IMG/VR virus record: IMGVR_UViG_3300027749_000284
Span: 1 to 35,497 of that record
Origin: a virus
Length of the DNA: 35,497 nucleotides
Direction: 5' to 3' (one strand)
This document shows, piece by piece, positions 28,066 through 35,497 of the stretch (position 1 is its first letter; each line of letters starts with the position of its first letter). A program made the position numbers and the translations under genes. Below the pieces are notes generated by a model, which had not been told where the DNA came from, ran no database searches, and saw only the letters and a program-made list of their open reading frames with translations.

Positions 28066-28959
28066 ATGATAATTAAACTAACAGGTGCAGATTTTAGCAC
28101 AAGCAATATTGGGAAAATAGATATTAGAACAGCTCCTGATGCTGCAACACAAATTCTTTTAAATACTTACGGTAAAACAACTTGGACATTAACTCAAGAG
28201 CTAGCTATCAATGACTTCTTGTTAGGATTCAATGCTGCTGCATGGAAATCAAAAGTTAAAAGATTAGTAATGCCTATATTAGCTCCTGCTGACACTATAA
28301 TTAAAAATGAGCAAGGAGTATTCTTTTATGACTTAATATCAGCATCAAATTTAACAGCTCTATACGGTCCTGCATATACTTATCTTGGAGCAAATACTCC
28401 ATTAGAGATAAGAGCCAATGGTTTAATAAATCCAAATGCTGCTACAATATCAAATGGTAATGATTATTTTGGTATTAATTATAATGTTGATACTACATTA
28501 ACTCTTAATAATTTTCATTATGGAGTTTATAGTTATAAAGATGCTACAGACCAAAATTTATCAACCATATCAGCATCAATAGGAGTAGGAGCAACTAATT
28601 TCATGGAAGTAATAACAGAAGATTTATTTTCTATTGGGTACTATAGCGCAGGAGTTTCGGGAGATGTAAAAGGATATTGGGATGTAAATACAAAATTCGT
28701 AAAAGGATTTAGAATAGGGTCATATAATGGAACATTAATGAATGGATTAAGCTGTAATTCCCCTTTATCATCAGTATCATATAGAAATACATCTCCATTG
28801 AATACTTCATCATTTAATTCAACTCTTATTAGTAGAAATTTAGGTCCAAATAAAACACAACTTTCTTTAATAACTATAGGAGAATATTTAACTCAAAGTG
28901 AATTATTTGAATACAATGCTTTAGTTTCTACATTAATGAATGCTCTTTGGACTGTTTAA
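28066..28959 (+). CDS. Probable tail-fibre or receptor-binding protein
   Basis: 297 residues, beta-rich. It reads RTAPDAATQILLNTYGKTTW, NDFLLGFNAAAWKSKVKRLV, NPNAATISNGNDYFGINYNV, and ends in a helix GEYLTQSELFEYNALVSTLM before NALWTV. This C-terminal helix is typical of tail and adhesin proteins of Bacteroidota phages. Position between two fibre genes supports a structural role. No catalytic motif. Confidence 0.65.
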   Translation: MIIKLTGADFSTSNIGKIDIRTAPDAATQILLNTYGKTTWTLTQELAINDFLLGFNAAAWKSKVKRLVMPILAPADTIIKNEQGVFFYDLISASNLTALYGPAYTYLGANTPLEIRANGLINPNAATISNGNDYFGINYNVDTTLTLNNFHYGVYSYKDATDQNLSTISASIGVGATNFMEVITEDLFSIGYYSAGVSGDVKGYWDVNTKFVKGFRIGSYNGTLMNGLSCNSPLSSVSYRNTSPLNTSSFNSTLISRNLGPNKTQLSLITIGEYLTQSELFEYNALVSTLMNALWTV

Positions 28960-28975
28960 TATAATATAAATAAAA

Positions 28976-31075
28976 ATGGCACAAGCAAAAATAAAAATAG
29001 CAGATATAGCGGCAACAGGAACACCTAGTTCATCTACATATTATAGAGGTGATAATACTTGGGCCACTGCTCCTTTACCTGCAGGTTATAACAATACTAA
29101 TTGGGATACAGCATATAGTGAAAGAAATAGATGGGATGGTAGTGTAGTAGGCTTAACTGCTACAACAGGAAGAGTGTCGTTAGGAATTGATAAAATTACA
29201 AATTTATTAAATGCTAATTATACTGCATTAGTAACTGATAAAGTTATTGCAACAAGCATAGCGTTCACTGCAGCAAGAACAGTAACTATACCTGCTGCAA
29301 ATACTGTAAATGCAGGATATGAACTTATAATAGCTGATTTATTTGGAACTATTACAAGTACTAATACATTAATAATTGCAAGAGCAGGAACTGATACTAT
29401 AAACGGAGCAACTTCTATAGTTATTGGAGCAGCATACGGTATGAGACGTTTATTTTCTGATGGAATAAGTAAATGGACTTTGGATGCAGGAGTTATGAGA
29501 ATTTCTGATTATATTGGAACTACATTGACTCCTTCTGTATTAATAGCCACTGATTCTAATTCTAAGTTACAACCATTATCTACGGCAATATACCCATCAT
29601 TAACTGAACTTTCATATTTAAAAGGTGTTACAGGTTCTATTATTTCGGGTTCTTTAACAAGTAATTATATTCCTAAAGCATCAGGAGTATCTACTCTTAG
29701 CAATAGTTCTATACAAGATAATGGAACAACAGTTACAATTACAAATAGTTTATCAATAATTGGATTACAATCATTACAAGGAACAACAGCATCTGATACC
29801 GCTCCTTTAGGTTCCGAACTAACAACAACAGGAACAAGCGATGGGTCTTGGACAGGAACATCATTTGCAACAGGATATACTCATACTTCGGGAACAGCTA
29901 CAGCATTAACAAGTACATTAGCTGCTGTTATTGGAAATTTATATAGAATTAATACAACTATTACGGGTAGGACCGCAGGTTCTATTACACTTACTTTTGG
30001 AGGGGTAACATTTTATACGGGACAATCAACAACAAGAGCTTTTGCCCAAAAAGCTACAGCAACAACATCTTTAAATATAACACCTACAAGTGATTTTGAC
30101 GGAACAATAGTTTTAAATATTCAAGTAGTTGGAGTTAGTTCATCTATTACTACTTGGAAAAATACATCGGGAAATGCTGCTGAAATTAGAGGAACTACAA
30201 GTAATTTATTTATCGGAATTAATGCAGGAGCACATTCTACAGTACTTGAATCTAATAGTTATTTAAATACTCATATTGGACATCAATCAGGATATTGGGA
30301 TGTAGGTAGAAGTAATACATCTTTAGGATATCAATCACAATATTTAAATACAAGTGGAGTATCTAATGTAGCCATTGGATATAATGCAGGATATACAAAT
30401 TCAACATCAGGCACTAGTACCGCTATTGGCGCTCTTTCATTATTTAGTAATACAAGTTCTGCTAATACTGCTATTGGCTCAGAATCATTAACTAACCTTA
30501 GTGTAGGAATTTCTAATACTGCAATAGGAACTCAAGCAGGTAAATTTATAGTAGATGGAGTAACTGCACTTACTCTTGCAACTAATAGTATATTTTTAGG
30601 ATATAACACTAAGGCATTAGCAGATAATCAAGCTAACCAAATAGTTATTGGGTATAACTCTACAGGGTTAGGTCCAAATACAACTATATTAGGAAATAGT
30701 TCTATAATAGGTAATTTAGTTTATGGAAATAAATTTTTTACTCAAAATAATCCTACAGCTATAACTGCTACAAGCACACTAACTATAGCTCAATTATTAA
30801 CAAATATTATTACTGTAACAAGCGCAATAGCAGTATCTTTGACTTTGCCTACAGGAACATTAACAGATGCAGGGATATTAGCAGGAGCATTACCTATAAA
30901 CACTGCCTTTGATTTTACAATAATAAATTTAGGTTCAAGTGTAGGTATTGTTACTTTAGTAGCGGGTACAGACCATACTATTATAGGACTTGCGACAATT
31001 CCTATTGTATCTCAAGCTACATTTAGAACAAGAAAAACAGCAGCAAATACATACGTAACTTATAGAATATTTTAA
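28976..31075 (+). CDS. Tail fibre with YadA-head-like repeats
   Basis: A 699-residue Thr/Ser/Asn/Gly-rich protein. From about residue 420 to 560 it holds repeats such as NTSLGYQSQYLN, NVAIGYNAGYTN, STAIGALSLFSN, NTAIGSESLTN, NTAIGTQAGKF and NSIFLGYNTKA: the N-T-A-I-G units of trimeric adhesin heads and phage fibres. The N-terminal part (GDNTWATAPLPAGYNN) and the central beta-rich part make a long stalk. The end NTYVTYRIF is a conserved C-terminal fibre tip. Likely receptor-binding trimer. Confidence 0.85.
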   Translation: MAQAKIKIADIAATGTPSSSTYYRGDNTWATAPLPAGYNNTNWDTAYSERNRWDGSVVGLTATTGRVSLGIDKITNLLNANYTALVTDKVIATSIAFTAARTVTIPAANTVNAGYELIIADLFGTITSTNTLIIARAGTDTINGATSIVIGAAYGMRRLFSDGISKWTLDAGVMRISDYIGTTLTPSVLIATDSNSKLQPLSTAIYPSLTELSYLKGVTGSIISGSLTSNYIPKASGVSTLSNSSIQDNGTTVTITNSLSIIGLQSLQGTTASDTAPLGSELTTTGTSDGSWTGTSFATGYTHTSGTATALTSTLAAVIGNLYRINTTITGRTAGSITLTFGGVTFYTGQSTTRAFAQKATATTSLNITPTSDFDGTIVLNIQVVGVSSSITTWKNTSGNAAEIRGTTSNLFIGINAGAHSTVLESNSYLNTHIGHQSGYWDVGRSNTSLGYQSQYLNTSGVSNVAIGYNAGYTNSTSGTSTAIGALSLFSNTSSANTAIGSESLTNLSVGISNTAIGTQAGKFIVDGVTALTLATNSIFLGYNTKALADNQANQIVIGYNSTGLGPNTTILGNSSIIGNLVYGNKFFTQNNPTAITATSTLTIAQLLTNIITVTSAIAVSLTLPTGTLTDAGILAGALPINTAFDFTIINLGSSVGIVTLVAGTDHTIIGLATIPIVSQATFRTRKTAANTYVTYRIF

Positions 31076-31076
31076 A

Positions 31077-31304
31077 ATGGACATTCGTAAAATATCAATA
31101 GGACCTGACTATAAAAATGGTGCAATGCACTATATAGTAGGTCAAAAAGTACTTGGAGATTCAAATGAAATTCACCTAATCAAACATGATGTAGGTACTC
31201 GTTCGATAAAAATATATATTATTAATGAAAAAGAAGAGGTAGTTCTGTGGAAAGAGTTTACCTTTACAATTCCAATTTCAATCGAATTTAATATAAACTT
31301 TTAA
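31077..31304 (+). CDS. Hypothetical protein (75 aa)
   Basis: A 75-residue protein beginning MDIRKISIGPDYKNGAMHYI and continuing GDSNEIHLIKHDVGTRSIKI and NEKEEVVLWKEFTFTIPISI. Mostly strands. It starts two bases after the fibre stop and overlaps the next start by one base. No family recognised. Confidence 0.62.
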   Translation: MDIRKISIGPDYKNGAMHYIVGQKVLGDSNEIHLIKHDVGTRSIKIYIINEKEEVVLWKEFTFTIPISIEFNINF

Positions 31305-31867
31305 TGAAATCTCCATTCTACTTTATAGCAAAGCCTGTAAATGGAAAACGTTATGATAATACAAGGGATATTGGGGGTACTGATTTTATAGTTAGTACTT
31401 CTGAAGAAGACCATAGGTTTTCTAACAGATATGCTGATGTCATAGAACTTCCAATAGGTTATAATGGTCCTATATCAATAGGCGATACTCTTCTTGTGCA
31501 TCACAATGCATTTAAGTTCTATAATGATATGCGGGGTCGTCAAAAAAGCGGTAAGAGTTTTTTTAAAGATGATTTGTTTTTTATAGAGACAGACCAATTT
31601 TTTATGTATAAGAAAGGTTCCGCTTGGAACGCTTACGATAGATATTGTTTTGTAAAGCCAATTCCATCAACAGAGTCATATATAAAGAAACCATTCAGCG
31701 AAGAACCCTTAATGGGTCAGATGATTTACCCAAATGAATACCTAGTTAGTAAAGGTATAAATAAAGGAGACTATGTTTGTTTTACTCCCGATAGTGAATA
31801 TGAATTTACTGTTGATGGAGAAAAGTTATATAGGATGTATGACCATCAAATAACAATGAAGATATGA
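31304..31867 (+). CDS. Second Cpn10/GroES-like protein (187 aa)
   Basis: A protein of 187 residues with two regions like the GroES barrel. First: FYFIAKPVNGKRYD, YADVIELPIGYNGPISIGDT, LLVHHNAFKFYND, then DDLFFIETDQFFMYKKG (residues about 5-104). Second: MGQMIYPNEYLVSKGINKGD and YVCFTPDSEYEFTVDGEKLY, RMYDHQITMKI (about 138-187). The pairs (I/V)GDxxLV / GDYVCF plus the DGE-x-LYRM-x-x-x-xI end are Cpn10-like. No mobile-loop IVL motif is clear. It could be a second co-chaperonin for the phage GroEL, or a barrel-shaped assembly protein. It overlaps the SET gene by four bases. Confidence 0.55.
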   Translation: MKSPFYFIAKPVNGKRYDNTRDIGGTDFIVSTSEEDHRFSNRYADVIELPIGYNGPISIGDTLLVHHNAFKFYNDMRGRQKSGKSFFKDDLFFIETDQFFMYKKGSAWNAYDRYCFVKPIPSTESYIKKPFSEEPLMGQMIYPNEYLVSKGINKGDYVCFTPDSEYEFTVDGEKLYRMYDHQITMKI

Positions 31868-32241
31868 CAGGGTTTCATGGAATGCTTGAGGAATATGGAA
31901 TAGACTTTAATAAATTAAAAGAATATTTAAAATCAGAAGAATTTCTTGAAATTGCAGGTCCTGTTGTAGATGAAAAAAATGATAATTATCAAGTAGACAA
32001 ATCAGTTATAGATGGTTTAGGAATATTCTCAAATAAAAATTTTAAAAAAGGAGATATTATAGGATATGCAAGATTGGGTAATACAAGAACTTTAGCGGGA
32101 AGGTATGCTAATCATTCAGATGCAAATAATGCAAATTTTTATTATACTGATAATAGTCAAGATGCTAAGTTAGTTTGTGAAAAAAATATCTCTGTAAATG
32201 AAGAAATTTTAATTAACTATAGAAATCATTTGATAATATGA
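31864..32241 (+). CDS. SET-domain protein (predicted lysine methyltransferase)
   Basis: 125 residues. After a short N-terminal part, SVIDGLGIFSNKNFKKGDII (47-66) matches the SET opening G-x-G-x-x-A-x-x-x-I-x-x-G-x-x-I, RYANHSDANNANF (80-92) matches R-x-x-N-H-S-x-x-P-N, and VNEEILINYRN (111-121) matches the G-x-E-(I/L)-x-x-x-Y ending. These are the S-adenosylmethionine and catalytic Tyr positions; Tyr119 would be the catalytic one. The post-SET zinc motif is missing and the domain is minimal. A lysine on host, capsid or terminase protein could be its target. It overlaps its neighbours by ATGA on both sides. Confidence 0.82.
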   Translation: MTGFHGMLEEYGIDFNKLKEYLKSEEFLEIAGPVVDEKNDNYQVDKSVIDGLGIFSNKNFKKGDIIGYARLGNTRTLAGRYANHSDANNANFYYTDNSQDAKLVCEKNISVNEEILINYRNHLII

Positions 32242-32537
32242 CAACTAAAGAGATAAAACTAAAGATAATTGCTGCGGGCCACAAAGCAGTATTAGAGTTA
32301 ATTAAGGTTGCTGAAGATTCAATCTTGAATAGTTATACAGATGGTGATGATGGAAGCTCGGGAAACTTAGCGGCAGATAAATTAAAAAATGCGGCAGCTA
32401 CAAAAAAGCTAGCTATTTTTGATGCGTTTGAGATTTTAAATAGAATAGAGTCTGAAAGAGAAAGTTTAGACTTAATGGAAAAGGGGACAAGTAAAATAGA
32501 TACAAAACAAGGATTTGCAGAACGAAGGTCAAAATAA
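32238..32537 (+). CDS. Candidate small terminase subunit
   Basis: A 99-residue helical acidic protein just before the large terminase, with helices IKLKIIAAGHKAVLELIKVA, GNLAADKLKNAAATKKLAIF and DAFEILNRIESERESLDLME. Size, helix content and place suit a small terminase, and the AADKLKNAAATKK stretch resembles the oligomerisation helices. The N-terminal HTH is not obvious. It ends with AERRSK, overlapping the large subunit by 23 bases. Confidence 0.55.
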   Translation: MTTKEIKLKIIAAGHKAVLELIKVAEDSILNSYTDGDDGSSGNLAADKLKNAAATKKLAIFDAFEILNRIESERESLDLMEKGTSKIDTKQGFAERRSK

Positions 32538-34761
32538 TATATATACTATAGCGCATGACTATGTACCCGCTAATGCCATTACTAAAAAGAATGGTAATAA
32601 GTCTTGGATATATGGTTACAACGACCAATATGATATGGTTATAATATCTAAGACAGGTCAGATAGGCGACATAGTAAATATATCAGGTATCTATATTGCA
32701 CTTCCTTTAGCTCCTAAAAAATGCTTTCAAAGAAGCGCCACAAAAAGTGAACAGTATTGGGAAAGAGAACCTTTACCTAAACAACTCTCAAAAATACAAT
32801 CAATATTCCAATGGAATGATACGCCTTCTGAGTTTAAGAATAAGTGGGTTGATTATATTGAAAATGAATTCGATGCTAGAGAGAGTGGAGTTTGGTTTAT
32901 GAACAATGGAACTCCTACTTACATAACAGGCTCTCATTATATGTATCTCCAATGGTCTAGTATTGATGTTGGTTATCCTGACTTTCGTGAAGCAAATAGA
33001 ATATTTTGGATATTTTGGGAAGCGTGTAGAGCAGACTCGAGATGTTTCGGAATGATATATCTAAAGATTAGACGTTCAGGATTTTCTTTTATGTCTTCTT
33101 CAGAAGCTATAAATATAGGTACTCTTGCAAAAGATGCTAGGATTGGTATCCTATCTAAGACAGGAGCTGATGCTAAGAAGATGTTTACAGATAAAGTAGT
33201 TCCTATAAATATAAGACTTCCATTTTTCTTTAAACCTATTATGGATGGTATGGATAAACCTAAGACAGAATTGGCCTTCCGTGTACCGGCATCTAAGATT
33301 ACAAAGAAGAATATGTACGAGATTGAAGATGAATCAATAGAAGGATTAGATACATCAATAGATTGGAAAAATACAGATGATAACTCCTATGATGGAGAAA
33401 AATTATTATTCTTGGCCCATGACGAAAGTGGTAAGTGGACTAAGCCTTTTAATATTAAAGAGAATTGGCGAGTAACTAAAACTTGTCTTCGTTTGGGAGC
33501 TAAGATAATCGGTAAGTGTATGATGGGTTCAACATCAAATGCATTATCTAAAGGAGGTCAGAACTATAAAGACATGTACGAGGAATCATTAGCAACAAGT
33601 CGTAATGCTAATGGTCAAACAAAAAGTGGACTATATTCATTGTTTATTCCAATGGAATGGAATATGGAGGGATTTATTGATAAATACGGTATGCCTGTAT
33701 TCTATAAACCTGAAGTACCTGTACTTGGAGTAGATGGTATGATGATAAAGAATGGAGCTATTAATTATTGGGAGGCAGAGGTTGACTCTCTTAAGAATGA
33801 TGCAGATGCTTTAAATGAATTCTATCGTCAGTTTCCACGTACTACGTCTCACGCATTTAGAGATGAAAGCAAGCAGTCTTTATTTAATCTTACAAAAATA
33901 TACCAACAAATCGACTACAATGATAGTTTGATAAAAGAGCACTTTGTAACACGTGGTTCTTTTCATTGGAAAGACGGTATTAAAGACACTAAAGTTATAT
34001 TTACTCCTGATACTAGGGGAAGATTTTTAGTTAGTTGGACTCCTGCTAAGTATTTACAAAACAATGTACACTCAAGAGGCGGAATGAAATATCCCGGGAA
34101 TGAACATATAGGTTCATTTGGATGTGACTCTTATGATATATCTGCGGTAGTTGGAGGCAGAGGGTCTAATGGTTCTTTGCATGGACTTACTAAGTTCAAT
34201 ATGGATGAAGCTCCTTCAAACGAATTTTTCTTAGAATATATTGCAAGGCCTCAAACAGCAGAGATATTTTTCGAAGAAGTATTAATGGCATGTGTATTTT
34301 ATGGTATGCCAATTCTAATTGAGAATAACAAACCTAGATTACTTTACCATTTTAAAAATAGAGGTTATAGACACTATTGTCTAAATAGACCTGATAAGCA
34401 ATATAATAAATTATCAAAAACAGAACGTGAACTTGGAGGAATACCTAACTCATCTGAAGATGTTAAGCAATCTCACGCATCAGCTATTGAATCATATATA
34501 GAAAAGTATATCGGTATAGATTTTACTTCTTCATATAGAGACAATGATGATATGGGAACAATGCCCTTTACTAGAACTTTAGAGGATTGGGCTAAATTTG
34601 ATATTAATGACCGAACAAAATTTGATGCTTCTATTAGTTCAGGATTAGCTATTATGGCTAATCAGAAGCATTTATATATGCCGGAGAAAAAAGATTCAAA
34701 AATAAGTATTAACTTCGCAAGGTATTCTAATGATGGTTCAACAAGTCAACTAATTAAATGA
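32515..34761 (+). CDS. terL: Large terminase subunit (ATPase and nuclease), TTG start
   Basis: A 748-residue packaging motor. Adenine-side part GSHYMYLQWSSIDVGYPDFR, Walker A-like LKIRRSGFSFMSS (183-195), a coupling segment GILSKTGADAKKMF (211-224), Walker B LLFLAHDESG (297-306), and the RNase-H-like nuclease DSYDISAVVGG with D538 and D541 after GSFGC. It is long, like the terminases of crAss-like phages. The start at 32515 is TTG, inside the preceding gene; the first ATG comes only after 40 residues, so TTG or another rare start is required. It ends in TAAATGA, overlapping the portal start by four bases. Confidence 0.9.
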   Translation: MQNEGQNNIYTIAHDYVPANAITKKNGNKSWIYGYNDQYDMVIISKTGQIGDIVNISGIYIALPLAPKKCFQRSATKSEQYWEREPLPKQLSKIQSIFQWNDTPSEFKNKWVDYIENEFDARESGVWFMNNGTPTYITGSHYMYLQWSSIDVGYPDFREANRIFWIFWEACRADSRCFGMIYLKIRRSGFSFMSSSEAINIGTLAKDARIGILSKTGADAKKMFTDKVVPINIRLPFFFKPIMDGMDKPKTELAFRVPASKITKKNMYEIEDESIEGLDTSIDWKNTDDNSYDGEKLLFLAHDESGKWTKPFNIKENWRVTKTCLRLGAKIIGKCMMGSTSNALSKGGQNYKDMYEESLATSRNANGQTKSGLYSLFIPMEWNMEGFIDKYGMPVFYKPEVPVLGVDGMMIKNGAINYWEAEVDSLKNDADALNEFYRQFPRTTSHAFRDESKQSLFNLTKIYQQIDYNDSLIKEHFVTRGSFHWKDGIKDTKVIFTPDTRGRFLVSWTPAKYLQNNVHSRGGMKYPGNEHIGSFGCDSYDISAVVGGRGSNGSLHGLTKFNMDEAPSNEFFLEYIARPQTAEIFFEEVLMACVFYGMPILIENNKPRLLYHFKNRGYRHYCLNRPDKQYNKLSKTERELGGIPNSSEDVKQSHASAIESYIEKYIGIDFTSSYRDNDDMGTMPFTRTLEDWAKFDINDRTKFDASISSGLAIMANQKHLYMPEKKDSKISINFARYSNDGSTSQLIK

Positions 34762-35497
34762 AAAACGTAACAATAGATATTACATCTTCAGTATTTCCAA
34801 GTCAGTTAGCAACTGATGCAGAAAAAGCATCTCAACAATTTGGACTACAAGTAGGTCAAGCTATTCAATATGAGTGGTTTAGAAAAGATGGAAACAGTTG
34901 TAGATATTATGGTCAATGGAAAGAATTTCATAGACTTAGACTATATGCAAGAGGAGAACAGTCAATTGCAAAATATAAAAATGAATTAGCTATAGATGGT
35001 GATTTATCTTATCTAAATTTAGATTGGACACCTGTGCCTATAATTCCAAAGTTTGTTGACATTATTGTTAACGGAATGGCTGATAGATTATTTAAAGTTA
35101 AGGTATATTCGCAAGACGCAATGTCTCAAGCTAAAAGAAGTAAGTATCAAGATATGCTTGAAGGGCAGATGGTTGCAAAACCTGTGTTACAAGTCATAAA
35201 AGAAAAAACAGGATTTAATCCTTTTACTACAGACCCTGAGAAGTTACCTGAGACAGATGAAGAATTAGCATTATATATGCAACTTAATTATAAGCCTGCT
35301 ATCGAGATTGCTGAAGAAGAAGCTATTAATACGATATTTGATGAAAATCATTATAATGATATTCGTTGGAGATTAGATTATGATGCAACAGTACTTGGTA
35401 TATCTATAGCAAAACATGAATTTTTACAAGGAACAGGAGTTAAGATTTCTTATGTTGACCCTGCCAATGTGGTATATAGTTATACAGAGGACCCTTA
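34758..35497 (+). CDS. Portal protein, 5' part; continues outside window
   Basis: Open frame from ATG 34758 to the window end, 246 codons. It begins MKNVTIDITSSVFPSQLATD and continues ASQQFGLQVGQAIQYEWFRK, RYYGQWKEFHRLRLYARGEQ, TPVPIIPKFVDIIVNGMADR and later RWRLDYDATVLGISIAKHEF. This pattern (a long N-terminal wing, then IIPKFVDIIVNGMADRLF) fits the portal proteins of crAss-like and related phages. Directly after TerL by ATGA, as usual for packaging genes. Confidence 0.82.
   Translation, partial: MKNVTIDITSSVFPSQLATDAEKASQQFGLQVGQAIQYEWFRKDGNSCRYYGQWKEFHRLRLYARGEQSIAKYKNELAIDGDLSYLNLDWTPVPIIPKFVDIIVNGMADRLFKVKVYSQDAMSQAKRSKYQDMLEGQMVAKPVLQVIKEKTGFNPFTTDPEKLPETDEELALYMQLNYKPAIEIAEEEAINTIFDENHYNDIRWRLDYDATVLGISIAKHEFLQGTGVKISYVDPANVVYSYTEDP

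Noticed and set aside
1-35497. CRISPR array, integrase, insertion sequence
   Set aside because: I saw no regularly spaced repeat units, no integrase or transposase motifs (R..H.R..Y or DDE), and no terminal inverted repeats with target duplications.

Overview
The window is a 35.5 kb piece of a tailed double-stranded DNA phage genome whose host is almost certainly a member of the Bacteroidota, probably a flavobacterium. The reasons: the DNA is very AT-rich, no clear Shine-Dalgarno sites are seen before starts, several upstream regions carry the Bacteroidota promoter form TTTG-N19-TAnnTTTG (best at 16878-16908), and the primase has a BT4734/VirE-like N-terminal domain typical of that phylum. 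Terminase and portal together resemble those of crAss-like or related Bacteroidota podoviruses; that placement is from memory of the families and was not tested. No integrase, excisionase or C1/Cro-type repressor is visible.

Layout. (1) 1-15814 is a leftward block of tightly packed genes, many overlapping by 4 bases (ATGA). It begins (right to left) with small unknown proteins and a two-gene amidoligase / class-II glutamine amidotransferase pair (11211-13315), then noncoding DNA with a tRNA (10022-10601), an array of related small acidic proteins (7804-9134), a MazG-like pyrophosphohydrolase, and a replication-recombination module: DnaA-domain-IV-like protein, Sak/DUF1071 annealing protein, PD-(D/E)XK nuclease, SSB and a primase-helicase, with two terminators in tandem after SSB. 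(2) 15815-17367 is a mostly noncoding switch region between the leftward and rightward transcripts, with a tRNA-like element, repeated palindromes, a cluster of G-tracts and one short leftward gene with a textbook promoter. (3) 17368-20391 carries a phage GroEL, an HNH nuclease and a GroES-like co-chaperonin, followed by a convergent winged-helix gene. (4) 20862-24906 is a run of very small, mostly basic or repetitive proteins, then holin, a DUF5675-like lysis or wall protein and other conserved small phage proteins. (5) 24915-31075 holds tail-fibre/adhesin genes, one with an SGNH esterase domain and one with YadA-head-like repeats. (6) 31077-35497 contains a second Cpn10-like protein, a SET-domain protein, a candidate small terminase, the large terminase and the start of the portal gene.

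Working together: the leftward genes should supply early functions (replication, recombination, nucleotide pool, metabolite or peptide modification), and the rightward genes should supply late functions (folding, lysis, host recognition, packaging). Several protein names are family recognitions by eye and several genes have no recognisable function; both are marked as such.
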